The notes below the pieces were generated by a model. It was not told the DNA's origin, did not search any database, and was given only the letters and a program-made list of their open reading frames with translations. From positions 248,001 to 312,000 of the forward strand of contig CAWCYG010000001.1 of assembly GCA_963799815.1 (NCBI GenBank): a stretch of 64,000 bases of DNA. Direction: 5' to 3'. The translations under genes and the position numbers were made by a program. The DNA comes from JBDTSW01 sp963799815. Its GTDB lineage: Bacteria > Actinomycetota > Thermoleophilia > Solirubrobacterales > 70-9. Below, piece by piece: positions 1 to 9,023 of the stretch. Positions within the stretch are counted from its first letter, which is position 1. The number at the start of each line of letters is the position of its first letter.

Positions 1-217
1 CTGCATAGGCGGCGATCGCCAACCGGTGCTCCTCCAGCCCGCGCAGGGCGCCCCGCTTGAGCGCAATGGGAATGAGGACGACGGCGCCGAGAGCAACCCG
101 CGACCAGGCGACGAACGCCGGCGGCACATCGGCATCGACCGCGACCTTGATGAAGAGGTAGGGAATGCCCCAGATGACCGATACGGCCGCGAAGAGCAGC
201 CATGTGCGAGCGCTCAC
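1..217 (-). CDS. EamA/DMT-family transporter, N-terminal part
   Basis: Reading leftwards from a GTG at 217, the first 72 codons encode a hydrophobic segment beginning MSARTWLLFAAVSVIWGIPY, then FIKVAVDADVPPAFVAWSR and a second membrane helix. The W-G-x-P-Y-x-F-I-K pattern followed by a P-x-x-x-x-x-x-R segment is typical of the first repeat of EamA (drug/metabolite transporter superfamily) inner-membrane permeases, which have about ten helices. The gene runs off the left edge, so only the first two helices are visible and the substrate cannot be inferred. It is absent as an open frame elsewhere because it is truncated. The start is chosen because the helix begins immediately after it. Confidence 0.75.
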   Translation of the reverse strand, partial: MSARTWLLFAAVSVIWGIPYLFIKVAVDADVPPAFVAWSRVALGAVVLIPIALKRGALRGLEEHRLAIAAYA

Positions 218-257
218 CCGCGCGTGTCGCGATCGCGGCGGGCGGGTGTTGCCTTGC

Positions 258-500
258 CTAGGCGGCCTGCTTGCGCTGCTTGCCGGAGAGGTCCCAGATC
301 ACGTCCGCCTCGGAGATCCCCTGCCGGCGCGCTGCCTCGATCACGTCGTCCCACGGAAGCTGAGCGTCGGGGAGGTCGTCCCAGCGCGCCAGCTCCAGCG
401 CCTCGAGCGCGCCCCGCAACGCCGGGCCCAGGTGATCCTCGGAGCGCAGGACCGCCCTTAGTACCTCGAGCTGCTTGTCGCTGAGCCGCACGACCCACAT
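258..500 (-). CDS. small conserved-looking hypothetical protein (80 aa)
   Basis: An 80-residue acidic/charged protein with a good Shine-Dalgarno (AGGAGGGG) just upstream of its ATG, lying between the EamA gene and the CorC-like gene on the same strand. The composition is that of a soluble helical protein: MWVVRLSDKQLEVLRAVLRS, an internal ALEALELARWDDL helix, and a basic GKQRKQAA tail. No catalytic motif, metal site or membrane helix is visible and I do not recognise the family. The strong ribosome site and normal codon use make it likely to be translated. Confidence 0.6.
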   Translation of the reverse strand: MWVVRLSDKQLEVLRAVLRSEDHLGPALRGALEALELARWDDLPDAQLPWDDVIEAARRQGISEADVIWDLSGKQRKQAA

Positions 501-589
501 CGCTGCCCCTCCTGAGGGTTGGAGACCGTGCGGGCAAAGTAGATCGCGCTGCGGACGGAAGCCGGGACCTAAAGCGCCGCAAGTTGCGC

Positions 590-1934
590 CTACCGGGGAG
601 GCTCGCCGCCCTCCCCCGACGGGGCGGCGGGCACGGCCCGCATCTCCCCTGTGACCGTGCGGATGCGGACCGCGACGACGCGGTTCTCGCGCACGGATTC
701 GACTCGGATCTCATAGCCATTGGCGGCGATGGTGTCGCCCCGCTTGGGCAGGCGCCCGAGCTCGGAGAAGACGTAGCCACCGATCGAATTGAACGCATCG
801 GAGGAGACCGGCAGCTCGATGCCGGCGTCCTCGAGATCGCCGATCGGCACGTGCCCCCGGACGTACCAGTCGCCATCTGTGAGCCGGCGTAACTCGGTGG
901 CTCGCGGATCCGTCTCGTCCTCGATCTCCCCGACGACCTCCTCCAGGATGTCCTCCACGGTCACGATGCCGACCGTGCGCCCGTACTCGTCGGAGACCAC
1001 GCCCAGCGAGCTGCGCTGACGCTGGAGCTCCGCGAGCAGGTCGTCGAGCGGTTTGGTCTCGGGAAAGATCGGGACATCCCGGATGGCGGGCTCGATCGAG
1101 GCGTCGGGGCCGGCGTTCATGTAGAGGCGAGCGACCGAGTTGTTGTGGACGACGCCGCGCACTCGGTCGGGGTTGTCGTCCTCGATCACGATCAGGCGAG
1201 TGTGACCCGAGGAAACACAGCTTCGCAGCGCCACCTCGACCGTCTGATCGGCGTTCACCGTGACCACCGCGGGAACCGGCGTCATCACCTCCCGTGCCTC
1301 CTGCTCGTGCAGGTGAAAGACGCCCCCGAGCATGCCGGCCTCGCCGAGGTCCAGGGTTCCGCCCCGCGCCGAGATTCTGATGATCCCCTTCAGATCCTCG
1401 GAGGTGTGCTTCTCCTCGAGGCTCCTGGGATCCACCCCGAACAGGCGCACCATCGCATTGGAGGTCTTGTTCAAGAGCAGCGTGAACGGAGCGCTGGCCA
1501 CCCGGAATAGGTTCACAGGGCGAACGAGCGCGCGAGCCGCAGGCTCCGGGCGAGAGATCGCGAGCATCTTCGGGACCTGCTCGCCGATCGTGATGTGAAG
1601 AGAGGTCGCGATCGCGAAGGCGATCGCGACGGAGATCCCGGTGGTGACACCCTCCGAGAGGCCCGCCGAAGAGCGGCTCAATCAACGCTGCGATCGCGGG
1701 CTCGCCGAGGAAGCCGATGCCGATCGAGGCCATCGTGATCCCGAGCTGGCACGCCGCGAGGACCTCATCGATCTTCTCGAGCTGCTCGAGCACCTCGTCC
1801 ACCCCGGCCTTGCCCTCCTTGGCGAGGGTCTCGAGGCGCCCGCGACGGCTGCGGACCAACGCGAACTCGGCGGCAACGAACAGGCCGTTGATGGCCACCA
1901 GCAAGAACAGCGCACCGAGCGCGAGCGCCGTCAT
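590..1934 (-). CDS. hemolysin C / CorC (CNNM)-family membrane protein, frameshifted
   Basis: The protein starts at 1934 (MTALALGALFLLVAINGLFV) with a DUF21/CNNM membrane domain. It continues, after a change of frame near 1661-1667 in a C/G run, with an SVAIAFAIATSLHITIGEQV helix. Two CBS domains follow (EVMTPVPAVV..., then VVSDEYGRTVGIVTVEDILE) and a C-terminal CorC_HlyC domain (NSIGGYVFSELGRLPKRGD). Removing one G restores a colinear protein of about 447 residues, normal for the family, which is implicated in magnesium or cobalt efflux and stress tolerance. All domains are otherwise intact, so a sequencing indel is more likely than a real mutation. It stands alone, with a 270-bp gap to the next gene on the other strand. 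Confidence 0.85.
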
Positions 1935-2203
1935 CGTGCCGAGGGGGACCGGGCGGCGTCCGGAAGCAAGGCGAGGGACGTCGTCGGGGCGCTTCTACTT
2001 CGAGGGAGGTCGTCGTCCACGGGGACGAGCAGACGGTAGCAGGGGTCAGGACGCCGCAAGGGGCTCGCGTAATTGGCCCGCCAACGGCCAGGACCGCCAG
2101 CGACGCAATCCCGTTCCTCCCATCACACAGACGAGCAACCCACCGACGTGACCGACTGCCAAACACGCTCCAAGCGCCGCAAACGCCGTGCTAGCGTCGG
2201 CCG

Positions 2204-3682
2204 GTGCCCCCTGACCTGAAACAATCTCAGGCCCCCTATCTCGAGGCCCTGATTGCGCACGCCAAACGCAATCCGGGCCGTTTTCATGTCCCGGGCCACA
2301 AGGGCGGAAGCGGCGCCGACCCCGGACTGCGGGAGGCGATCGGCGAGACCGCGATCGAGTTCGACCTCCCCACGGCGATCCCGGGGATCGATGTCGGCAT
2401 GGAGCTCGAGGCCAACCTCTTTCAGCAGGCGCAGGACCTCGCGGCCGAGGCGTGGGGCGCCAAGCGCAGTTGGTTTCTGGTGAACGGTGGATCGGGCGGC
2501 AATCACTCGCTTTGCCTCGCGCTCTCTCACATCGGCAAGCGGGTGGTCGTTCAGCGGAACGCTCATTCCTCGATCATCGACGGGCTGATCCTGGCGGGGT
2601 TGAGCCCGCGCTTCGTCTCGCCCGAAGTCGACGCGGAGCTGGGCATCGCTCACTGCCTATCTCCGGAAACGCTGGCAGCGACGCTCGTCGAGGAGCCCGA
2701 GGCCGTGGCGGCGATGGTCACGTCCCCGACCTACTTCGGGGCGGTTGCGGACGTCGAATCCCTGGCGAATGTCTCCCACGCCGCCGGCGTGCCGCTCATC
2801 GTCGACGAGGCCTGGGGCGCACACCTGCAGTTCTCCTCGGAGCTGCCGGCCCCGGCCTTGGCCTGCGGGGCCGACGTCGTCCTCTCCTCGGTTCACAAGA
2901 TCGTCGGCAGCCTCACGCAGTCGGCGATCCTCCATCTCGGCCACACCGACCGGATCGACGAGCACATCGTCGACCGGTCCGTCACCTTGATCGAGTCGAC
3001 CAGCCCCAACAGCCTGCTCACGGCCTCGCTGGATGCCGCGCGGCGGCAGGCCGCCACCTGCGGCGAGGAGTTGCTCGCCGAAACCGTGCAATCGCTGGTT
3101 GGAATCCGCAAGCAGATACGCGAGATCCCGGGGCTCGACGTCCTCGACGAGCGCATCGCCGGCCGGCCCGGCGTGTTCGCCTACGACCCCATGCGGGTGG
3201 TCGTCGACGTCCGCGGAACGTCCACCACGGGCCACCGGATCGCCGAGCTCATGCTCGACACCGACGATGTCTTCCTCGAGCTCTTCTCCGAGAACGTGGT
3301 CGTGGCGGTGTTCGGGATGGGGGAACACGCGGGCGAGACCGGGCAGCGGCTGGTCGGTGCGCTCCGTCATGCGGTCGAGCGGATCGGTGACGAGGAGGAG
3401 CCGGAGGGCCGCTTCGCCGATCCGCCGCCATGGGGCCCGACCCAGATGACGCCGCGCGAAGCCTTTCTCGGCCCACAGGAGGTCGTGCCGTTCGACGACG
3501 CCGAGGGCCGGATCGCCGCCGAGTCGCTCGCCGCCTACCCTCCCGGCGTGCCCAACGTGCTCCCGGGAGAACTGCTGACCGGGCCGACCCTCGGCTACAT
3601 CGCCGATTCCATCGCCCACGGCGGCTGGGTCAGGGGCGCAAGCGACCGCAGCCTCGCGACGATCAGAGTCGTCAAGGAATAA
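2204..3682 (+). CDS. Orn/Lys/Arg decarboxylase-family PLP enzyme
   Basis: A 492-residue fold-type I PLP enzyme of the group III ornithine/lysine/arginine decarboxylase family. The N-terminus has the family hallmark PGRFHVPGHKGG. Then come a glycine-rich cofactor loop (LVNGGSGGNHS), VDEAWGAH near residue 203 as the pyridine-nitrogen aspartate, and SSVHKIVGSLTQ, whose lysine near residue 232 should form the Schiff base. A C-terminal domain ending in TIRVVKE follows. Length matches the short Gram-positive/actinobacterial type that lacks the wing domain. The substrate is not certain from sequence. The downstream guanidine hydrolase and carbamoylase make arginine (giving agmatine) the attractive guess. 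It starts with GTG six bases after a TAGCGT -10-like hexamer, so it may be leaderless. A hairpin follows the gene. Confidence 0.85.
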   Translation: MPPDLKQSQAPYLEALIAHAKRNPGRFHVPGHKGGSGADPGLREAIGETAIEFDLPTAIPGIDVGMELEANLFQQAQDLAAEAWGAKRSWFLVNGGSGGNHSLCLALSHIGKRVVVQRNAHSSIIDGLILAGLSPRFVSPEVDAELGIAHCLSPETLAATLVEEPEAVAAMVTSPTYFGAVADVESLANVSHAAGVPLIVDEAWGAHLQFSSELPAPALACGADVVLSSVHKIVGSLTQSAILHLGHTDRIDEHIVDRSVTLIESTSPNSLLTASLDAARRQAATCGEELLAETVQSLVGIRKQIREIPGLDVLDERIAGRPGVFAYDPMRVVVDVRGTSTTGHRIAELMLDTDDVFLELFSENVVVAVFGMGEHAGETGQRLVGALRHAVERIGDEEEPEGRFADPPPWGPTQMTPREAFLGPQEVVPFDDAEGRIAAESLAAYPPGVPNVLPGELLTGPTLGYIADSIAHGGWVRGASDRSLATIRVVKE

Positions 3683-3720
3683 ATGCCCGCCACCTCCTCC
3701 GCTCCCGCTCGGAACGTCTG

Positions 3721-3746
3721 GCCCGCGGCTACGCCGCGGGCGTTTG
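3721..3746 (+). terminator. possible intrinsic terminator
   Basis: An 8-bp GC stem (CCCGCGGC / GCCGCGGG) with a three-base TAC loop is followed by CGTTTGATT, 40 bases after the decarboxylase stop codon. The T tract is weak, so termination may be partial. This matters because the next two genes could be a separate transcript. Confidence 0.45.
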
Positions 3747-3783
3747 ATTCTGCTCCCGCGTCCGGGGACGGCGGGGTCCCCTT

Positions 3784-4662
3784 ATGACCGACGCGCGCGG
3801 CGCCCCCTGGGGCGTTGACTCCGAGTACGGCGTCCTGCGGGACGTACTGCTCTGCCCGCCGGACCACTTCTCGTGGCGGCCGACGAGCGCGATCTCGAAG
3901 AGCACGCTCGACTCCGGCCGCGTCTTCGACCGCGAGCGCGCGCTCGCCCAGCACGCCGAGCTCGTCTCCGCCTACGAGGCCGCCGGGGTGCACTGCCACT
4001 TCCTCGAGCCCGTCGGGGGTCAGCACTATCAGGTGTTCGCGCGCGACTCCAGCGTGGGCACGCCCTGGGGCGCGTTCGTGACGGCGCCGATGCAGCAGTG
4101 GCGACGGGGGGAGTACGCCTCGGTGATCCGCTTCTACCAGGGAGCGGGGATTCCGATCTGGCAGCTCGCCAGCAGCGGCGCCATCGAGGGTGGCGACGTG
4201 ATGATCGTCGAGCCCGGCTGTGTCGTCATCGGCACCGGCGAGTCGCGCACCGAGCTCCCAGCCGCGCGCCAGCTCGCGGGCTTCTTCGAGGCCGAGGGCT
4301 GGGAGGCCCGGGTCGAGCCAATCCCCGGGCACTTCCTCCACATCGACGTCCTGCTCGCGGTCCTGGCGCCCAAGCTGGCGGCCGTCTGCACCGAGTACGC
4401 CTCGAGCGGCCTCGTCCGCTGGCTCGAGAGCAAGGGGTTCGAGCTCCTCGACGTCCCCGGTGAGGACGCCTGGAAGCTTGGCGTGAACGCGATGTCGCTT
4501 GGCGACGACCGGGTCTTGACCGGCGCCGCGGCGACGTCGCTGAACGAGCAGATGAGCGCCCGCGGCCTCGAGCTCGTCGCCCCGGAGCTCGATATGTTCA
4601 CGCTGGGTGGGGGCGGCGCGCATTGCCTCTCGCAGGCGCTGCGCCGTGACCGGGTCGGATGA
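3784..4662 (+). CDS. amidinotransferase / DDAH-arginine deiminase-fold guanidine hydrolase
   Basis: A 292-residue protein of the guanidino-group modifying superfamily (dimethylarginine dimethylaminohydrolase / arginine deiminase / amidinotransferase). The opening EYGVLRDVLLCPP is the usual first strand. Expected catalytic elements are present: FARDSS (substrate-binding aspartate) near residue 85, GHFLHID (catalytic histidine) near 180-186, and GGAHCLSQ (nucleophilic cysteine near 281) by the C-terminus. An IEGGDV segment sits at the usual place. The enzymes hydrolyse a guanidine to a ureido group and ammonia or an amine. The exact substrate is open: arginine, agmatine or a methylarginine. It overlaps the next gene by four bases (ATGA), which implies coupled translation with the carbamoylase and suggests the ureido product is its substrate. 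Confidence 0.8.
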   Translation: MTDARGAPWGVDSEYGVLRDVLLCPPDHFSWRPTSAISKSTLDSGRVFDRERALAQHAELVSAYEAAGVHCHFLEPVGGQHYQVFARDSSVGTPWGAFVTAPMQQWRRGEYASVIRFYQGAGIPIWQLASSGAIEGGDVMIVEPGCVVIGTGESRTELPAARQLAGFFEAEGWEARVEPIPGHFLHIDVLLAVLAPKLAAVCTEYASSGLVRWLESKGFELLDVPGEDAWKLGVNAMSLGDDRVLTGAAATSLNEQMSARGLELVAPELDMFTLGGGGAHCLSQALRRDRVG

Positions 4663-5903
4663 ACGACCCCGCGGGCCCGCGGATCGACGCCGCGGGGGTG
4701 ATCGCTGACCTGCGGGAGCTCGATCGCCGCACCGGCGGTCCCGGCGGCGCCCGACGCGTCTGCTGGACGGAGACGTGGCGAGAGGCACGGGCGTTTGTGG
4801 AGGAGCTCCTCGGCGAGATCGGGATCGAGCCGGAGGTGGACGCCGCGGGGAACATGTGGGCGACCCTCGAGGGGGACGCATCCCCAGCGCTCGCAGTCGG
4901 ATCCCACCTGGATTCCGTGCCCGAAGGGGGGTGGCTCGACGGCGCCCTGGGCGTGATGGCGGGCCTGGGGGTTCTGCGGGCGTGGGCGGAATCGGGCCAA
5001 CGGCCGCCCAGCGCGATCGCACTCATCGACTGGGCCGACGAGGAAGGGGCCCGGTTCGGGCGCAGCCTCTTCGGCAGCTCCGCCTTCGCGGGCACGCTCG
5101 ATGCGGCCGCTGTGCGCGATCTGCGAGACGCCGACGGCACCTCTCTGCCGGCCGCGCTTGAGGCCAACGGAGTGGAGCTCGATCGGGCGGCCGAGGCCGC
5201 TCAGCGGCGCGAATCGCTGCGCGCCTACCTCGAGCTCCACATCGAGCAGGGGCCGGTGCTCGAAAGCGAGGATCTCTCAGCAGCGGCCGTCGATGGGTGC
5301 GCGGGAGTCGAGCGCTACCGCTTCTCCTTTTATGGCCAGGCTTCGCATGCCGGCACGACGCCGATGGAGCTCCGTCGCGACGCCGGCCTCGCGGCGGCCG
5401 ACGCGATGCTGCGAATCGAAGCGATCGCACGCGAGCGCGACGGCGTTGTCACCACCGGCGTCCTTCACCTGGAGCCCGGCATCGCGACCGCGGTCCCGGG
5501 CGTCGCGGAACTGGTGGCAGACCTTCGCCATCCGGACGCTGCGAGTCTCGCGATGATGCTCGCCCAAGCGCGCGAGATCGCCGCCGACGCCGCGGAGGCC
5601 CGCGGCTGTGAGCTCGCCGAGGACATGATCTGGAGAATCGAGCCAGTCGCCTTCGACGCCTCTCTTGTGGCGGCTGCCCGCGAAGCCTGTCGCGAGACGA
5701 GCGGCTCGGACCGGGTCCTCACCAGCGGTGCCTTACACGACGCCGCCGAGGTGGCGCGCGTTGTGCCGGCCGCGATGGTCTTCGTCCCCTCGGTCGGAGG
5801 CCTCTCCCACACCGCGAAGGAGGACACCGAGGAGGCCGACCTGGCTGTCGGCATCGAGGCCTTCGGCCGGCTCGCGAGCCGCGTCGTCGCCGCGGAGCTC
5901 TAG
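4659..5903 (+). CDS. M20-family N-carbamoyl amino acid hydrolase / allantoate amidohydrolase-like
   Basis: A 414-residue Zn-dependent amidohydrolase of the hydantoinase/carbamoylase branch of peptidase family M20. Metal ligands can be followed in order: VGSHLDSVPEGG (His), WLDGALGV (Asp bridging the metals), WADEEGARFGRS (Glu pair), ELHIEQGP (His) and GLSHTAKEDT (C-terminal His). The dimerisation lid carries GQASHAGTTPM. Family members cleave a ureido (N-carbamoyl) group to the amine, CO2 and ammonia. The start overlaps the upstream guanidine hydrolase stop (ATGA), so the two are presumably made together. Whether it acts on N-carbamoylputrescine, citrulline-like compounds or allantoate cannot be told from sequence. 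It ends one base before the convergent methyltransferase gene. Confidence 0.85.
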   Translation: MNDPAGPRIDAAGVIADLRELDRRTGGPGGARRVCWTETWREARAFVEELLGEIGIEPEVDAAGNMWATLEGDASPALAVGSHLDSVPEGGWLDGALGVMAGLGVLRAWAESGQRPPSAIALIDWADEEGARFGRSLFGSSAFAGTLDAAAVRDLRDADGTSLPAALEANGVELDRAAEAAQRRESLRAYLELHIEQGPVLESEDLSAAAVDGCAGVERYRFSFYGQASHAGTTPMELRRDAGLAAADAMLRIEAIARERDGVVTTGVLHLEPGIATAVPGVAELVADLRHPDAASLAMMLAQAREIAADAAEARGCELAEDMIWRIEPVAFDASLVAAAREACRETSGSDRVLTSGALHDAAEVARVVPAAMVFVPSVGGLSHTAKEDTEEADLAVGIEAFGRLASRVVAAEL

Positions 5904-5904
5904 T

Positions 5905-6447
5905 TCAGCGCGGGGGCCACCGCCTGAGGCGGGGGATCCAGCGGGGGACATGGCGCCCGTACTCGCGGTATGCCTCCCCGAACCGACGCTCCAGCCCGGG
6001 TTCCTCAACCGCGAGAAAGTAGATGTGGTTGATGACAACGAAAGCCGCGCCCCAGGCGACGATGCCGGGAGAGCCAAAGGCGAGGGCCTCGCCCATGAGC
6101 ACCGCGAGCACGCCGCTGATCATCGGGTTGCGCACATGCCCGTAAGGGCCGGCTACGACAAGCTCGCGCGTCGGGTCCCATGGCGCCAGCGTGCCGCGCC
6201 CAAGCCGGGCGAAGAGAGTGACCGTCCAAATCCAGATCGCGAGGCCCACGGCGACCAGCCCGGCTCCCGCCCCGATCAGCGCCACGGCCGCCGCGTCGTC
6301 CAACCCCCAGCCGGCGTCGGGGCCTTCGCCGGCCCACAGGATTACGCCCGGCACGAGCACGGTGACCGTGCCCGGAAGCAGGGCGATGGCGCGGACGTGC
6401 CGCCACCGAGCGGGGCGCTCGGCCTCGACGGAGCTGCGCTGCCGCAT
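5905..6447 (-). CDS. isoprenylcysteine carboxyl methyltransferase-family membrane protein
   Basis: A 180-residue integral membrane protein with about four or five helices. It has the C-terminal ICMT/phospholipid methyltransferase signature: GPYGHVRNPMISGV, then AVEEPGLERRFGEAYREYGR and HVPRWIP. This block binds S-adenosylmethionine in the family. Bacterial members methylate unknown, probably lipid or membrane-bound, substrates. The ATG at 6447 opens into a basic region and then the first helix. It is convergent with the M20 gene with a one-base gap and divergent from the flavodoxin gene. Confidence 0.8.
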   Translation of the reverse strand: MRQRSSVEAERPARWRHVRAIALLPGTVTVLVPGVILWAGEGPDAGWGLDDAAAVALIGAGAGLVAVGLAIWIWTVTLFARLGRGTLAPWDPTRELVVAGPYGHVRNPMISGVLAVLMGEALAFGSPGIVAWGAAFVVINHIYFLAVEEPGLERRFGEAYREYGRHVPRWIPRLRRWPPR

Positions 6448-6533
6448 CGCCTGAAAAGCTAGTGCGTGTAACGCCGGTGCGGCCGGGATGACTCCCGGGA
6501 AGATCCCGATCCGGCTGGACGAGAGGAAACGAC

Positions 6534-7292
6534 GTGGGCGAGCAAGACATCCTCAGCGAGAAGCAGGCGCGCCTGTGCGAGCAGTCGGAGACCGACTACT
6601 CGGACCTCAAGGCCTTCTTCATCAACTGCACGCTGAAGCGCAGTCCAGAGCGCTCGCACACGCAGGGGCTAATGGACATCTCGATGGAGATGATGCGCCG
6701 CGCCGGCGCGCAGGTGGACGGTATCCGCGCGATCGATCACGACATCGCAACGGGGGTCTGGCCGGACATGACGGAGTACGGCTGGGAGCGCGACGAGTGG
6801 CCCGCGATTTACGAGAAGGTGATGGACGCGGACATCCTCGTGCTCGGAATGGCGATCTGGCTTGGCGAGAAGACCTCCGTGGCGACGCAGGTCATCGAGC
6901 GCCTCTACGGGAACTCGCATCTGCTCAACGACGCCGGCCAGTACGCGTACTACGGCCGGGTCGGTGGCTGTCTTGTGACGGGCAACGAGGACGGCATCAA
7001 GCACTGCGCGATGAACACGCTGTACTCGCTCCAGCACCTCGGCTACACGATCCCTCCACAGGCCGATGCGGGCTGGATCGGCGAGGTGGGGCCCGGTCCC
7101 TCCTATCTCGACGAGGGCTCAGGCGGCCCCGAGAACGACTTCACGAACCGCAACACGGCCTTCATGACCTGGAATCTCCTGCACCTCGCGCGGATCCTGA
7201 AGGACGCAGGCGGGATCCCCGCTCACGGCAACCAGCGGTCCGAGTGGGAAGCGGGCTGCCGCCCCGAGTGGCCCAATCCAGAGCACCGCTGA
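6534..7292 (+). CDS. flavodoxin / NADPH-dependent FMN reductase-like protein
   Basis: A 252-residue soluble protein of the flavodoxin-like fold. The first strand and phosphate-binding loop region is FFINCTLKRSPERSHTQGLM, followed by ADILVLGMAIWLGEKTSVATQ, the typical second FMN-contacting segment, and GGCLVTGNEDG. Such proteins bind FMN and reduce quinones, azo compounds or metal centres, but the partner is unknown. A GTG start is preceded by GAGAGG at a normal distance. A C-terminal extension rich in N, W and P after LLHLARILKDAGG is longer than in minimal flavodoxins. Confidence 0.8.
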   Translation: MGEQDILSEKQARLCEQSETDYSDLKAFFINCTLKRSPERSHTQGLMDISMEMMRRAGAQVDGIRAIDHDIATGVWPDMTEYGWERDEWPAIYEKVMDADILVLGMAIWLGEKTSVATQVIERLYGNSHLLNDAGQYAYYGRVGGCLVTGNEDGIKHCAMNTLYSLQHLGYTIPPQADAGWIGEVGPGPSYLDEGSGGPENDFTNRNTAFMTWNLLHLARILKDAGGIPAHGNQRSEWEAGCRPEWPNPEHR

Positions 7293-7401
7293 GGATTCTG
7301 CTAACCGAACGGTCTAAGTGGCAGCGGCGTGATTCGACTTTCCAATTGCGCGGACTCGATTACAGTCCCGCACACCGCAGGTACCCCGGGAGGGTGAGGT
7401 G

Positions 7402-9021
7402 ATGGAGAGCGCAACCGCAACCGGCTCGGAGCCGGCGGCAGTAGAGACCGGCGAAAAGGGTCTCAAGAAGGACGCGATCGGATTTGTCGACGGGCTGTCG
7501 ATCGGCCTCGCGTCGACGGCTCCGGCCTATTCGCTGGCGGCCGTGATCGGGTCGATCGTAGTGGCGGCGGGGCTGTTCGCCCCCGGCGTCCTGCTCGTGT
7601 CCTTCATCCCGATGTTCTTCATCGCGGCGGCGTTCTTCTACATGAACCGCGTCGACACCGATTGCGGCACGACCTTCTCGTGGGTCACGCGGGCAATGGG
7701 CCCCTACGCTGGCTGGATCGGCGGCTTCGCGATCTGCACGACCGGAATCCTCGTGATCGGATCGCTCGCCGACGTCTCCGCCTACTACTTCTACGACCTG
7801 TTCGGCCTCGAGGCCGGCGGCAAGCCGCTCTACCGCAGTGAGCAGGCGGTCGCTGCGCTCGCGGTCGTGATCATCGCCGCCATGACCACCATCTGCGTGA
7901 TCGGCACCGAGCTCTCGGCCCACCTGCAGCGCTTCATGACCCTTGGCCAGGTCGCCGCCCTGCTGCTGTTCGCGATCGTGGCCTTCATCAAGATCGCCGC
8001 CGGCGACGCGCCCGCGGGCTCGACCGATCCCTCGCTGTCCTGGCTAAACCCCTTTGACATCCAGTACTCCGGCCTGCTGGCCGGGGTCCTGCTGGCCGTC
8101 TTCATCTACTGGGGCTGGGAGAGCGCGGTCAACCTCTCCGAGGAGAGCGAGCATTCCGACACCGCCCCCGGCCTCGCCGGCATCGCCAGCACGGTGATCC
8201 TCCTGATCACCTACATCGCGGTCACCTACGCGCTCGTTGCCTACGCCGGGGAGAAGGCGCTCGAGGGCTTCGACGACGACGCCGGGGTCCTTGGCGCGGT
8301 CGGCGCCCAGGTCCTGGGCGAGGGCTTGGGAAAGATCCTGGTGATCGCCGTGATCATTTCCGGGATCTCCTCGGCGCAGACGACGATCCTGCCGGGCTCG
8401 CGCACATCGCTCTCGATGGCAGCGGCCGGTGCCCTGCCGAAGCCGTGGGCGAAGATCCATCCGCGGTTCCTGACACCGGCGTTCGGCACGATCTTCATCG
8501 GGGTCCTCGCGACGATCTGGTACGTGCCCGGCAAGCTCATCTCAGAGAACTTCCTGTTCGACTCGCTCTCGGCCCTGTCGCTGATGATCGCCTTCTACTA
8601 CGGGCTCACCGGCTTCGCCTGCGCGATCTACTGGCGCCATGAGCTCTTCCGCTCGGTGAAGAACTTCATCTTCATCGGCTTGGCCCCCGTCATCGGCGCG
8701 GTGATGCTCTTCTACCTCCTCTACGAGTCGGTCGGCGAGCTGGCGGATCCAAAGGCGTCGTACTCGGGCACGGAGGCGTTGGGGCTGGGCATCCCGCTCG
8801 TGATCGCCTTGGTCTTTACGCTCGCAGGGATCGCGATCATGGTGCTCTGGCGGCTCTTCGGCGGCGAGCCGGCACGGGAGTTCTTCACGCGCAAGCCGTT
8901 CGAGGCGGTTCCACACGAGATCGCGGTTGGCGAGGGCAAAGTCGAGGCGATCGGGGTCTCTGAGGAGGCGGCCGATGCCGGCGCCCCGGCGACCACACAG
9001 AAGCCCGGCGGGGAGGCCTGA
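7402..9021 (+). CDS. APC-family amino acid/amine permease
   Basis: A 539-residue permease with about 12 membrane helices of the amino acid-polyamine-organocation superfamily. The first helix carries GFVDGLSIGLASTAPAYSLA, a pattern of the APC unwound helix 1. Later segments include YWGWESAVNLSEESEHSD (helix 6 region) and SRTSLSMAAAGALPKPWAKI (the cytoplasmic loop). N- and C-termini are hydrophilic and acidic/alanine-rich. The substrate is not evident. Either GTG 7399 or ATG 7402 could start it, but GGGAGGGTGAG spaces better to the ATG. A universal stress gene relic follows directly, a common pairing for permeases of this type. Confidence 0.88.
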   Translation: MESATATGSEPAAVETGEKGLKKDAIGFVDGLSIGLASTAPAYSLAAVIGSIVVAAGLFAPGVLLVSFIPMFFIAAAFFYMNRVDTDCGTTFSWVTRAMGPYAGWIGGFAICTTGILVIGSLADVSAYYFYDLFGLEAGGKPLYRSEQAVAALAVVIIAAMTTICVIGTELSAHLQRFMTLGQVAALLLFAIVAFIKIAAGDAPAGSTDPSLSWLNPFDIQYSGLLAGVLLAVFIYWGWESAVNLSEESEHSDTAPGLAGIASTVILLITYIAVTYALVAYAGEKALEGFDDDAGVLGAVGAQVLGEGLGKILVIAVIISGISSAQTTILPGSRTSLSMAAAGALPKPWAKIHPRFLTPAFGTIFIGVLATIWYVPGKLISENFLFDSLSALSLMIAFYYGLTGFACAIYWRHELFRSVKNFIFIGLAPVIGAVMLFYLLYESVGELADPKASYSGTEALGLGIPLVIALVFTLAGIAIMVLWRLFGGEPAREFFTRKPFEAVPHEIAVGEGKVEAIGVSEEAADAGAPATTQKPGGEA

Positions 9022-9023
9022 GC

